The position numbers and the translations under genes are program-made. Under the pieces are notes generated by a model. That model did not search any database, was not told the origin of the DNA, and worked only from the letters and a program-made list of their open reading frames with translations. Source: Verrucomicrobiales bacterium (GTDB taxonomy: Bacteria > Verrucomicrobiota > Verrucomicrobiia > Verrucomicrobiales > DEV007). Taken from it: a stretch of 64,000 nt of DNA. Of the stretch, positions 35,652 to 44,384 are shown piece after piece. Positions within the stretch are counted from its first letter, which is position 1. Each line of letters opens with the position of its first letter. The stretch spans positions 1 through 64,000 of the forward strand of contig DUBC01000020.1 of NCBI GenBank assembly GCA_012960505.1, in the 5' to 3' direction.

Positions 35652-36179
35652 ATGCCAAAAAATACTGCCCCAGTTGCATATGATTCAAAAATTGAAGGCA
35701 ATGTAACGTTCACTAAACTTGACGCAGCAATTAATTGGATGCGAAGCAATTCATTGTGGCCCATGCCTATGGGCCTTGCCTGTTGTGGAATTGAGCTTAT
35801 GGCCACTGGCGCTTCAAGATTTGACATCTCTAGGTTCGGCATGGAAGTGATGCGTTTCTCTCCGAGGCAAAGTGATGTCATGATTGTTGCAGGTACCGTC
35901 ACTTATAAGATGGCATTAGCTGTAAAAAGGATATATGACCAGATGGTGGAACCTAAATGGGTTATAGCTATGGGGGCTTGCGCCTCTTCTGGCGGGATGT
36001 ACAGAAGCTATGCCGTTCTACAAGGAATTGATCAACTTCTCCCAGTCGATGTATATATCAGCGGCTGCCCTCCAAGGCCAGAAGCTTTACTCGAAGGCCT
36101 AATGAAACTACAAAATAAGATTGAAACTGAACAATCTTTTGTAGAGCAAAAGAAGGCTCTACTTAGTAAAATAAAATAA
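35652..36179 (+). CDS. nuoB: NADH-quinone oxidoreductase subunit B
   Basis: The iron-sulfur subunit of respiratory complex I that carries cluster N2. The N2 cysteines are all present: tandem C44-C45 in GLACCGIE, C110 in MGACASSGG and C139 in [11 protein letters not shown] 35652 gives 175 residues. An in-frame GTG at 35616 would add 12 but lies only 16 bp after the Rex-type palindrome, so I prefer the ATG. With NuoC and NuoD it forms the quinone-binding connecting module. Unusually, nuoA is not upstream and nuoD is not downstream, so this is a nuoBC fragment of a split locus. The gene is probably controlled through the palindrome upstream. Confidence 0.95.
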   Translation: MPKNTAPVAYDSKIEGNVTFTKLDAAINWMRSNSLWPMPMGLACCGIELMATGASRFDISRFGMEVMRFSPRQSDVMIVAGTVTYKMALAVKRIYDQMVEPKWVIAMGACASSGGMYRSYAVLQGIDQLLPVDVYISGCPPRPEALLEGLMKLQNKIETEQSFVEQKKALLSKIK

Positions 36180-36195
36180 GCCGCAATCGCCGCAG

Positions 36196-36771
36196 ATGAA
36201 TTCGACCGAAGCCGCAGATACTCTAGGAGCAAGATTTGAGAATAGCATCATTAGTACTGTTAATTTCCGCAATGAAATATCAATAAAAATCAAGCTAGAA
36301 CAATCATTTGAAATATTATCTTACTGCAAAGAAAAACTCAATTTTGATTATCTAGTCGACATTACTGCAGTTGATAATTTGGGGAATGATCCTCGATATG
36401 AAGTTGTTTACGAAATCTATTCTTATCAGAACGGTTGTCATTTAAGGTTAAAAACAGGTGTCATCGAATCAGATAGAGAAGCAATTAGTGTTGTTGATCT
36501 CTGGCCAACTGCTAACTGGCACGAAAGAGAAGCTTACGATATGTTGGGCGTCACATTCAAAGGACACCCTGACATGCGTCGCATACTTATGTGGGAAGGA
36601 TATCCCTATTACCCATTGCGAAAAGACTTTCCCCTTGCAGGTAAAGCAAGCGAAATGCCAGACGTAGCCTTCTCCGAGTCAGTCCCATTGAATGGCGGGC
36701 CTTTTGTCACATCACCTTGCTCTGCCTCAACCGATAAACGCGAACCCCGATCTCGCGAAATTATATCATAA
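36196..36771 (+). CDS. nuoC: NADH-quinone oxidoreductase subunit C
   Basis: A 191-residue peripheral-arm subunit of complex I. The family segments are FDYLVDITAVD, VVDLWPTANWHEREAYDMLGV and FKGHPDMRRILMWEGY followed by YPLRKDFPL. It starts 16 bp after nuoB, so the two form a bicistronic unit. The C-terminal tail beyond the conserved core is short (about 35 residues) and ends at 36771. In many bacteria nuoC is fused to or followed by nuoD; here a convergent reductase gene follows instead. A hairpin capable of terminating the transcript follows the stop (36771-36817). Confidence 0.95.
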   Translation: MNSTEAADTLGARFENSIISTVNFRNEISIKIKLEQSFEILSYCKEKLNFDYLVDITAVDNLGNDPRYEVVYEIYSYQNGCHLRLKTGVIESDREAISVVDLWPTANWHEREAYDMLGVTFKGHPDMRRILMWEGYPYYPLRKDFPLAGKASEMPDVAFSESVPLNGGPFVTSPCSASTDKREPRSREIIS

Positions 36772-36817
36772 AACTAATTCTTCCAATTCTATATCAGAAA
36801 GGAAGAATCGTTAGTTT
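36771..36817. terminator. Imperfect hairpin between convergent nuoC and panE-like gene
   Basis: The left arm AAACTAATTCTTCC pairs with the right arm GGAAGAATCGTTAGTTT, with a two-base bulge and a 16-base loop. It lies between convergent stops and is followed by AT-rich sequence. There is no classic U-run, so its use as a bidirectional terminator is only likely. Confidence 0.4.
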
Positions 36818-36827
36818 ATTAATATTA

Positions 36828-37787
36828 CTAACCAGTTTGAGGATTATCACGTCGCTCAATTGCAATCCTAATCAAATTGTAAAGACATTCCATCCTTACA
36901 ATTTCAGAACCAGCCTCAAGGCCAATCCTAACTGCTTCACCCCAGATAGCTTCAACTTCCACAGGCTTATCCATGATAAAGTCGATCATACTTGATGGAG
37001 TATATGAACCCATCTTTTTAGTTTCGTTTAGATTATGCTCAATTAGAGAATCAGACATTTCATAACCAAGGGCTAATGCCACCCCCATAACCTCCCTCAT
37101 TAATTCTTTCGCCAGGCAATACAAATTCTTAGTTTCTAGCACAGTTGCAGTATCAACACCTCCTCCGACTATTGCCAATCCATTAAATGGTATATTCCAA
37201 ACAAGCTTCCTCCATCTCTCTTGAGGCAAGGATTCAGCAACAAGAAAAGGAATGTTTGCACGTTTAAATATCAATCCAATATCATGAGTTCTAGGAACTG
37301 GCAGCCCTGAGAATTCTCCACAAGTTATCCTTCCTTGAGCAATATGATGGACCGTTCCAGGAGAGGGTCTGTTAATGCACACAAAACATAACCCACCAAT
37401 CACTCTCTTCCCTCCGAATCTATTAGCCAAAAACTCTTCATTCCCCAATCCATTTTGAAGCGTCATTATAACAGTGTCTTCCTTTAATAATGGAGGAAGA
37501 ATCATTTCAAGAGAATGATTATCGGTTGCTTTCAACGCAATAATTACTAAATCGCAATAGCCAATATCGGCGGTACATCCATATGCATTAACCTTCTCTA
37601 AATGTTCTACTCCCGTCCTATTACTTTCAATCCGCAAACCAAATTGTCTTACATGCTCCAAATCTGCACGCATAAGAAAGTGAACATCAGCTCCAGAAAT
37701 AGCTAATTTTGCACCATAATAAGATCCAATTGCTCCGCTACCTACAATAGCAATTCTAGGATTGAGATTATTGATCCCCTGATACAA
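36828..37787 (-). CDS. panE: 2-dehydropantoate 2-reductase family protein
   Basis: A 319-residue ketopantoate reductase-like enzyme. The NADP motif GSGAIGSYYGAKLA is near the start. ITCGEFSG, the RWRKLVWNIPFNGLA segment with the conserved lysine and asparagine, and the C-terminal SMIDFIMDKPVEVEAIWGEAV match the family. PanE reduces 2-dehydropantoate to pantoate in pantothenate and CoA synthesis. The start is a TTG at 37787; no ATG is better placed. Many PanE-like proteins act on other ketoacids, so the role is probable rather than certain. coaD, also in CoA synthesis, is in the window but 16 kb away. It lies 14 bp after an M16 peptidase gene. Confidence 0.8.
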   Translation of the reverse strand: MYQGINNLNPRIAIVGSGAIGSYYGAKLAISGADVHFLMRADLEHVRQFGLRIESNRTGVEHLEKVNAYGCTADIGYCDLVIIALKATDNHSLEMILPPLLKEDTVIMTLQNGLGNEEFLANRFGGKRVIGGLCFVCINRPSPGTVHHIAQGRITCGEFSGLPVPRTHDIGLIFKRANIPFLVAESLPQERWRKLVWNIPFNGLAIVGGGVDTATVLETKNLYCLAKELMREVMGVALALGYEMSDSLIEHNLNETKKMGSYTPSSMIDFIMDKPVEVEAIWGEAVRIGLEAGSEIVRMECLYNLIRIAIERRDNPQTG

Positions 37788-37801
37788 AACAATATGAAAA
37801 T

Positions 37802-40336
37802 TTAGTTCCGCGAAGGAAGAATGTTAACTGAAACAAAAGCCTCCTGATCAAAATATTTCTTGGCCACCTCCATGACTCGTTTAGATTTCAGAGATTTTAT
37901 TTCATCTAAAAGACAAACATCATAGTCAATACCGAGGCCATAAAGTACGTTTAATGCCCGGGACTGGGACCGGTCAATATGTGATTGCTTTCCTAAGCTG
38001 TATTTACCCGCATAAGACATTTTAGCTCGTTCCAATTGCTCTTCTGTAATTCCATCAGAGAAAATCTTTTTAATTTCTTTTATCAATTCCTGATGAACTT
38101 GGTCAACGACATCTTCTCTAGTTCCCGCGTAAAACATGATCATTCCTCTCGCGAATCCAATCATCTGAGAAACTCCAACAAAATAAGCTAAACCCATATC
38201 CTCACGGATTCTCTTAAACAGTGTTCCATCCATTCCACCACAAATTTCTTCAATAAGGATCATTGAAGCGCGGTCCGGGCTATACAAGCTAATTCCAGGG
38301 AAAGCCAGAACAACAATCGCCTGCTCCTTATCGTTATATTCTGTTCGCTCTTCTTTACTCGCGGGCCACCCTGGATCAGGTACCGTTGAAAAGTATTCTT
38401 CTCCATTCCGCATGGAAGAAAATAATTCCTCAATGTGATCTCTTATAGCATTTGCCTCTATGGAGCCACATACTGAAATAACACTATTTTTAGAAACCGC
38501 ATATTGAGAATGAAATTCAGCGAGATCTTTTCCAGTAATAGATGAGACACTCTTTTTATCACCTAATCTCATATTACAATATGGATGATCTCTAAAAAGC
38601 ATATCGCGAGCAGCAATATTAGCCATTCCAAGAGGACTATCTAATTCTTGATCAATTGCTGCAATTTGTGACTTCTTCTCACGCTCAATTGCTTGAACAG
38701 GAAAGGAAGGGACAACTAGCACATCTGAAAGAACCTCCATAGCAATTGTAATTTCTTGATTTAAGACTTCTAAATTAGCATACAAACAATTAAAGCCTCC
38801 TCCCGTATATATACTTCCTCCAGACGATTCTATTATATCAGCAATTTGTTCTGAGCTTCGACCATTGGTTCCCTGTAACAGAGTCCTTGATAACAATTCG
38901 GTGATACCTTGTTTCGCTAAATGATCAGCAATGATCCCAGCTCGGAAAACGGCACTCACAGAAACAAGAGGCAATCGGCGATCTTCCTCTACAATTACCC
39001 TCAAGCCATTTCCCATCTCAAAATTCTTAATGTTTGAGAAACTTTTTCCTGTAAAAATATTGGAAGCTTTCGGAGAGCATTCCGGTCCAACTTCTACAAC
39101 ACTTAAATAACTATCATCCAAATACTTGCGAGCAACAACTAAGATGTCATCCAACTCAACACTTGATACCCTCCTTAGATACTCCTTCGTGAAACTAAGA
39201 TTCCTAGTAACTGACCAGTTAGACCCCAGATCAGATGCTTGCCCTTGGACCGTAACAAGAGACTCTATCTGTGAAACTAAAGCAATTCGTCTCGCCTTAT
39301 CCAATTCAGTTTGCTTGACGCCATTATCTTTTAATTGTTTTAATTCATCAAAAATTGCACTCTCGGCCGACTCCCTATTTTTAGCATCTAAATTAGCTCC
39401 GACAGCAAACAAGCCTGCACTAGCCGGAGTATATGAAAATGCACCTATCCGATGAACTAGTCCCTGCTCATCTCTTAATGTCTTGTGCAGCCTAGAACTT
39501 CGTCCCTGTCCTAAAATAACAGCTAACACATCCAATGCTGCCATGTCGGGGTGCGTAATTGATGGAATTTTCCAAGCCATCCACAATTTAGAAACTGGAG
39601 TAGAAAAATTTACATATTTGTCACGCCTTCCAACTTGTACAGGTTCATCAGGAATAAAAACTGGCGCCACAGAACGGCGAATATGATCAGAAAAAAAGGC
39701 TTCAACCCTTTCGCGCATCTCTGCAGGATCAAAATCCCCAACACCAACCAGAAACATATTATTCGGAGCATATCTCTCACGATAATATGAATATATATTT
39801 GAACGATCTATCTGATTAAAATTTTCAAGGTGCCCTATCACGGGGATTCCGTAAGGATGCACTTGAAAACATGTAGCAAACATCTCCTGACTAGCGACTT
39901 TCTCCGGATCATCTTTCCCCATAGAAAATTCACGCCTTATGACTTCCTGCTCACTAATGAATTCATCATCGGGTAGAGTCGCATTACAAACAACATCCAT
40001 AAGAACATCAAGGCAACCAATCGCTCCTTCGGCAGGGGCGTCAATATAGTAAACCGTTCGGTCAAAAGAGGTGTAAGCATTAATTTGTCCACCCATAGAA
40101 CTTACCTCTCTTGCAATATCATTTGAATGACGTCGTCCAGTTCCTTTGAATAACATATGTTCAACGAAATGGGACAAACCGGACCCAAGGAAAGATCCTT
40201 CATGTATCGAACCTGTTTCGATCCAAGTCTGAAGACTAACTAAAGGAACTGATCGATCTTGCCTCAAGATCACCGTTAACCCATTAGGCAATACGAACTT
40301 TTCGAAAGGAAGTTCTATGAATTGAACTTCACTCAT
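37802..40336 (-). CDS. M16 family metallopeptidase (two-domain)
   Basis: An 844-residue insulinase-type protease with two M16 halves in one chain. The first half carries the inverted zinc motif HFVEH (56-60) with the downstream glutamate in SEQEVIRREF. The second half lacks the zinc motif (ITELLSRTLLQGT occupies that place) and is structural, as is usual in fused M16 proteins. There is no signal peptide, so it is probably cytoplasmic. Peptide breakdown is the expected role. The true start is probably ATG 40336, which overlaps the stop of the preceding gene as TGATG; this signals translational coupling. A TTG three bases upstream is less likely. The panE-like gene follows after 14 bp. Confidence 0.9.
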   Translation of the reverse strand: MSEVQFIELPFEKFVLPNGLTVILRQDRSVPLVSLQTWIETGSIHEGSFLGSGLSHFVEHMLFKGTGRRHSNDIAREVSSMGGQINAYTSFDRTVYYIDAPAEGAIGCLDVLMDVVCNATLPDDEFISEQEVIRREFSMGKDDPEKVASQEMFATCFQVHPYGIPVIGHLENFNQIDRSNIYSYYRERYAPNNMFLVGVGDFDPAEMRERVEAFFSDHIRRSVAPVFIPDEPVQVGRRDKYVNFSTPVSKLWMAWKIPSITHPDMAALDVLAVILGQGRSSRLHKTLRDEQGLVHRIGAFSYTPASAGLFAVGANLDAKNRESAESAIFDELKQLKDNGVKQTELDKARRIALVSQIESLVTVQGQASDLGSNWSVTRNLSFTKEYLRRVSSVELDDILVVARKYLDDSYLSVVEVGPECSPKASNIFTGKSFSNIKNFEMGNGLRVIVEEDRRLPLVSVSAVFRAGIIADHLAKQGITELLSRTLLQGTNGRSSEQIADIIESSGGSIYTGGGFNCLYANLEVLNQEITIAMEVLSDVLVVPSFPVQAIEREKKSQIAAIDQELDSPLGMANIAARDMLFRDHPYCNMRLGDKKSVSSITGKDLAEFHSQYAVSKNSVISVCGSIEANAIRDHIEELFSSMRNGEEYFSTVPDPGWPASKEERTEYNDKEQAIVVLAFPGISLYSPDRASMILIEEICGGMDGTLFKRIREDMGLAYFVGVSQMIGFARGMIMFYAGTREDVVDQVHQELIKEIKKIFSDGITEEQLERAKMSYAGKYSLGKQSHIDRSQSRALNVLYGLGIDYDVCLLDEIKSLKSKRVMEVAKKYFDQEAFVSVNILPSRN

Positions 40337-40770
40337 CAAACAATATTCAAATCACGACAGTTACCATTACCATCAATATATTTTTTGCTTTCAGGAAGGA
40401 AAGGCACCGCAAAAACATCATGGAATTTATATCCATTCATAAAATCCTCACGCTTATCATGTTCACTTTTGCCAAATGCGCCTGCTTCAATAAGATTGAA
40501 TACCATGTCGCCAACATCTTCGCTCTTTGAAAGCCCCCACTCTTGAAGGACCGTCATTGTCATGGGTCCGAACTGATCAAGGGCACGATCACGAAACACC
40601 TCTAAAAGGTCTCCTCCTGTAACATGCTTATTTTCACCACCCGTTTCCTTTCTTTGTATTCCAACTGCTTTAAGCAATACCTCCTGAAGAAAATAATAGG
40701 AATCACCAGAATACCTTGAATCATTGATTAGGACCTGCTCAACAGCACCATGGAAATCAGTCTTTTGCAT
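40336..40770 (-). CDS. Minf_1886 family protein
   Basis: A 144-residue protein of a family largely restricted to Planctomycetota and Verrucomicrobiota (the Minf_1886 family). Its features are the acidic and aromatic N-terminus (FLQEVLLKAVGIQRKE), HVTGGDLLEVFRDRALDQFGPM, VLQEWGLSKSEDVGDMVFNLIEAG and FGKSEHDKREDFMNGYKF. No function is known. The helical, charged sequence is free of enzyme motifs. The ATG at 40770 is used, with a GTG three bases before it. Its stop overlaps the start of the M16 protease by one base, so the two proteins are made in step. Such coupling with a protease might reflect a shared complex or regulation, but this is inference. Confidence 0.82.
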   Translation of the reverse strand: MQKTDFHGAVEQVLINDSRYSGDSYYFLQEVLLKAVGIQRKETGGENKHVTGGDLLEVFRDRALDQFGPMTMTVLQEWGLSKSEDVGDMVFNLIEAGAFGKSEHDKREDFMNGYKFHDVFAVPFLPESKKYIDGNGNCRDLNIV

Positions 40771-40851
40771 CACTAAATGTATATAAGAAAATCAATGTAA
40801 AGTAATCCAGATAAAACTATTAATTTAATACACGAATTCATCACTTTTTTA

Positions 40852-42300
40852 TTAGAATTCATTTTCAATCTCATCCAAATATTTAGATAGATTGTCAGTT
40901 CTTGGAGGCAATGGTCTATTCAGATCATTGAGCGTTTGCTGATACTCCAAAAAAGCACCACTCCGCATCTTTAATTGAGTCGCTTCATACCAATTAAGAT
41001 AATTATTTGCATCATTAGTTGACCGAAAAATTAATGACCTCAATTTGGAGAGCCTAGCCAATTTCTGATCTACTCCCTTAACATTACCGCTCACTATTTG
41101 TAATAGAATTATCTGATACTCATGGATTATAGGTCTATGTAAAGGGAAAGCACGATAACTTAAAAACAACAACCTATTCTCATTTATCTTCAATGTTTTA
41201 GCTAAATCTGGATAACTAATAAATTGACGATATTCATCAATGTGAAACTCAAGCCTCTCACCTCCATTGTTTTTCACCTCTTGTATTTTTGCCTGAGACC
41301 TCTTGACTTTCCCATTAAATTTCAGAATCGACAGGATACCCCGTCCGATTTTCTTTGCCTGAGTAGACGATTGATTAACTCCTTTAGCATTTTCTGGAAA
41401 CGCTATTTTTAAGCAATTGTTTAATTCAGCTTCAGTCTTAAGAGGAGATAAAACATCAGTAACTGTTGGCTGTGCAAGTTCAGCTAATTTCAAAGCCCAC
41501 CATTTTTCCATACTGTTCTTAGATTCGGCTGTTCCTGGGAAAACTTTTTCTAACAAGTCATTAGAAGATCCCTTATGAATGGCAAGACCACTAATGTATT
41601 TACGCAATTTATCTGGACCCTCCTGCTGGCTGAGCAACGCTAATATCAATCCACAACAAGAAGTTCTGTAAACTGCTTCGGAAATTGAATTCATATCTTG
41701 AAGTTCAGATTCGAAAATCTGATTGATAGACATAACTTTACCTTGTTTAAATATCGCTGAAAACAACATCGCAGACTCTCTATTCTTTCGGTACTCTATC
41801 GCTTCCGCCAATCCTATCCTCAACCAGTCAGGAAGAATATTTTCCTTACTTAAGGCCTGCATATCGGGATTAGATTTGAGAATTATTTCTGCAAGAAGAA
41901 GATGTATCAACTCATCTCTTAAACTCTCCGCTTTAAATGAATTGCCAAGGAATGCATCAATTTGGAGCCTGTATAATCCCCCAGGAAGCTTATAGATACT
42001 TGGCTTAATTGATGAAGATCTTATATTTGTTGTATCTCCTCTTAACTGAATTACTACAGGATAACGCCACCTATCTCTCTGCCGTATTAAAGATAATAAA
42101 TCCTCTTTAACCTCTTCGCAGAAGACACAAACAGCCCCCCTCGCCTTGCTATCTTTCCCATGAACAATGAATTGTCTAGAGCTACTTCTGCTCACAAAAT
42201 TGTTCTTCGTTGGATTTAAATTCGCCTCTTCAGCAAGAGGCATCAACCCACTGAATAGAAAGGCAATTAATCCAATTGAATATCTATAAGCAACGAACAT
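40852..42300 (-). CDS. Secreted protein, possible degenerate peptidase-like domain
   Basis: A 482-residue protein with a signal peptide (cleavage near LAEEA). A CVFCEE motif (118 onwards region AVCVFCEEV) and a segment LRDELIHLLLAEIIL follow. The latter resembles the zinc helix of peptidase MA-type proteins, but HExxH reads DELIH, so the catalytic glutamate has no preceding histidine. IRIGLAEAIEYRKNRE, in the place where such enzymes have the third ligand, keeps a Glu. The C-terminal half is helical and repeat-like. I cannot name the family. Either a non-catalytic scaffold or an unrelated protein is possible. It is followed by no same-strand gene for 78 bp and lies 21 bp after the 199-residue membrane protein gene. 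Confidence 0.55.
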   Translation of the reverse strand: MFVAYRYSIGLIAFLFSGLMPLAEEANLNPTKNNFVSRSSSRQFIVHGKDSKARGAVCVFCEEVKEDLLSLIRQRDRWRYPVVIQLRGDTTNIRSSSIKPSIYKLPGGLYRLQIDAFLGNSFKAESLRDELIHLLLAEIILKSNPDMQALSKENILPDWLRIGLAEAIEYRKNRESAMLFSAIFKQGKVMSINQIFESELQDMNSISEAVYRTSCCGLILALLSQQEGPDKLRKYISGLAIHKGSSNDLLEKVFPGTAESKNSMEKWWALKLAELAQPTVTDVLSPLKTEAELNNCLKIAFPENAKGVNQSSTQAKKIGRGILSILKFNGKVKRSQAKIQEVKNNGGERLEFHIDEYRQFISYPDLAKTLKINENRLLFLSYRAFPLHRPIIHEYQIILLQIVSGNVKGVDQKLARLSKLRSLIFRSTNDANNYLNWYEATQLKMRSGAFLEYQQTLNDLNRPLPPRTDNLSKYLDEIENEF

Positions 42301-42321
42301 CTCACAAAACGATCAACTAAT

Positions 42322-42921
42322 TTAATTTTCCGGTAAAGTTCTAGATCTTGGATCAAGCCGTATCCATCCATCTTTTAATTTAACCAATAATGGCCGTGAT
42401 AATATCTTTTTTTCGACCCATAGGACATTGCCAACGCTCATAATGCCAGAACGTATGAGGTTCATAAATCCACTCGGGACTTGCAACATTCCATATCTTC
42501 CCGACTTAACTCTTATTTCAATTCCTGAATCAGTTGAACTCATGACAAAACGCACGCTTGATGTGAATGTTTTTCCAAGAATATTTCTAACAAAAACTAA
42601 ATCAAATCCACCCTCAAGGAGCCTTACAAACAAACCTCTAAACTTAGTAAATTTTTCAATTTCTTCTGATTCTCTTACATTAATAATCGAACCTATATAT
42701 TGATTTAAGGCTTCTTCACTACATTCAAATGAATTCCCAGAATCAATTGCAGCTGCAACCTGATCAAGCAGATCCTTAGGAACTTTATCATTAAATTTAC
42801 GACCTTCGATATCTTCAAACGATTCTGGCGATAAGATCAAAATATGGATCCAGACAATGCCAAATATCAATGACAGACTAAAGGAATGGATAAATACCGT
42901 TCTAAATCTGGGACGAAACAC
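42322..42921 (-). CDS. Single-span membrane protein of unknown function
   Basis: A 199-residue protein starting at GTG 42921. One N-terminal membrane segment (about 13-30, SFSLSLIFGIVWIHILIL) is followed by a soluble domain of about 160 residues. The domain has a mixed alpha/beta look: FECSEEALNQYIGSI, KFRGLFVRLLEGGFDLVFV, VRFVMSSTDSGIEIRVKSG and GMLQVPSGFMNLIRSG. I do not recognise it. It precedes the secreted 482-residue protein by 21 bp on the same strand, so the two probably form an operon and may act together in the periplasm. Confidence 0.55.
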   Translation of the reverse strand: MFRPRFRTVFIHSFSLSLIFGIVWIHILILSPESFEDIEGRKFNDKVPKDLLDQVAAAIDSGNSFECSEEALNQYIGSIINVRESEEIEKFTKFRGLFVRLLEGGFDLVFVRNILGKTFTSSVRFVMSSTDSGIEIRVKSGRYGMLQVPSGFMNLIRSGIMSVGNVLWVEKKILSRPLLVKLKDGWIRLDPRSRTLPEN

Positions 42922-42977
42922 TACAAGTTATGGATACCCGATACGATCGGTCAGATAATATTATTTATATATTCAGA

Positions 42978-43259
42978 TTAATCAGATTTTTTAGTGCCTT
43001 TTTTATTCTCAGATTTTTTCTTCTTATTGGAACTTTTCTTTTTATCGGCCTTTGCCCCCGCCTTGTATGATTCACTCCTATAGTCGGTCTCATAAAATCC
43101 CGATCCCTTAAAAATAACACCGGCACCAACGCCTAACAATCTCTGAATCTTACCTCCGCATGAATTGTTTGGGCACTTTGTCAGTTTTTTGTCATTCATC
43201 AATTGGAAGATCTCAAAGATCTCTTCGCACTTTTCACATTGATAATCATATGTAGGCAT
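42978..43259 (-). CDS. FmdB-type zinc-ribbon protein
   Basis: A 93-residue protein beginning MPTYDYQCEKC, the classic FmdB start; this fixes the start at ATG 43259 although the frame is open further upstream. Four cysteines, C8, C11, C29 and C34 (CEKC and CPNNSC), form a zinc ribbon. The core ends with GVIFKGSGFYETDYRS. A Lys/Ser-rich tail follows. FmdB was named for a possible regulator of formamidase expression, but most members are of unknown function. It may bind nucleic acid or protein. It stands alone, divergent from the L,D-transpeptidase gene. Confidence 0.85.
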   Translation of the reverse strand: MPTYDYQCEKCEEIFEIFQLMNDKKLTKCPNNSCGGKIQRLLGVGAGVIFKGSGFYETDYRSESYKAGAKADKKKSSNKKKKSENKKGTKKSD

Positions 43260-43408
43260 TAATCTGATAGGGAAATATAGAATCCAATTACTTTTAAAGA
43301 TCTCTAAGCTTCCCTCATACAATAAAAAAGCCAAAACATAATGTTCAACTCCTTGACCTAATCAATTAAGTAACGTTAATTATTTAATAAGTAAAAGCAA
43401 CTAATCAA

Positions 43409-44029
43409 GTGATACGAAAACAAATAGCATTTCTTTTTATCGCCATATTTAGTTCATTCCTAAATAGCTGCTCCATCGGCTCATATGGCCTCGGAAATGG
43501 AAACACTACATATCTTGGCTCTGTGGGTGGCAATGTTCCAATATCAGAACTTCGCGGCCCCATAGATACTGTCTCATTTTGGGACGAAGGATCTGCTTCT
43601 GGAGAACCTTTCATTCGAATAAGCTTAAAAGAACAAAAAGCAAAATTCTATAGAGGTGGGACTCTGGTCGGAATATCAAAAATATCAAGCGGGCGAGAAA
43701 GCCACAGCACACCCCCGGGGAAATATAAAATCCTGCAAAAAAATGCCGGCCATGTATCAAATATATTTGGGATTTGGAAATCACCTGATGGCATGATCGT
43801 CAACGATGACGTTGATCTCCGCAAGCAACCCGTTCCTCCGCCTGGACTAATTTATGAAGGAGCGCCAATGCCAAATTTTATGCGCATCACTCCTGGAGGA
43901 GTTGGCATGCATGCAGGCTATATACCTGGATACCCCGCCTCACACGGATGCATCCGAATGCCTGAAAGAATGTCACAAGCATTCTTTCATAACGTTTCTG
44001 TGGGAACTATGGTCATTGTCGAACCATAA
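43409..44029 (+). CDS. L,D-transpeptidase (YkuD) lipoprotein
   Basis: A 206-residue lipoprotein: the signal ends with FLNSC, with Cys21 lipidated. The C-terminal YkuD domain has the active-site motif MHAGYIPGYPASHGCIRM with nucleophile C181. A Gly-rich linker (GLGNGNTTYLGSVGGN) joins the two. YkuD enzymes make 3-3 peptidoglycan cross-links or attach proteins to the wall. Start is GTG 43409, with no Shine-Dalgarno sequence. A rhodanese gene follows after 28 bp. The lipobox places it in the outer or inner membrane facing the periplasm. Its substrate, peptidoglycan cross-links or a Braun-type lipoprotein, cannot be told from sequence. Confidence 0.88.
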   Translation: MIRKQIAFLFIAIFSSFLNSCSIGSYGLGNGNTTYLGSVGGNVPISELRGPIDTVSFWDEGSASGEPFIRISLKEQKAKFYRGGTLVGISKISSGRESHSTPPGKYKILQKNAGHVSNIFGIWKSPDGMIVNDDVDLRKQPVPPPGLIYEGAPMPNFMRITPGGVGMHAGYIPGYPASHGCIRMPERMSQAFFHNVSVGTMVIVEP

Positions 44030-44057
44030 CCTCAATTGAATCACATAACTTGATTCA

Positions 44058-44384
44058 ATGGAAATAAGTCCATCCAAACTCAATAATTGGTTAAATGAAA
44101 TAGACTCCTCCCTATTGCATATCATTGATTGCAGAGAACAAGACGAATGGGACATCTGTCACATCAAAGAAGCAATGCTCATACCTTTGTCAGTTTTTGC
44201 AGAATCAATTAATAAATTCAAAGGTTCTGAATCAATGGCATTCGTCATATATTGCCACCATGGGATGCGCTCTTTACATGCGACCCATCAGATGAGATCA
44301 AAAGGATTTCAAAACACCTACAGCCTAACCGGAGGAATAGAAAGATGGTCTTATGATATTGACCCTACAATAGCCCGATACTAA
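44058..44384 (+). CDS. Rhodanese-like sulfurtransferase
   Basis: A 108-residue single rhodanese domain with the active-site loop YCHHGMRS (C66, R71). The upstream [15 protein letters not shown] segment and the C-terminal LTGGIERWS are typical. The loop is six residues long, as in sulfurtransferases rather than Cdc25-type phosphatases. It has no signal peptide, so it is cytoplasmic. Single-domain rhodaneses carry persulfide for thiolation or detoxify cyanide; the exact role is not clear. Its stop overlaps the convergent argG stop by 4 bp. It may be co-transcribed with the L,D-transpeptidase, though a functional link is not evident. Confidence 0.88.
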   Translation: MEISPSKLNNWLNEIDSSLLHIIDCREQDEWDICHIKEAMLIPLSVFAESINKFKGSESMAFVIYCHHGMRSLHATHQMRSKGFQNTYSLTGGIERWSYDIDPTIARY

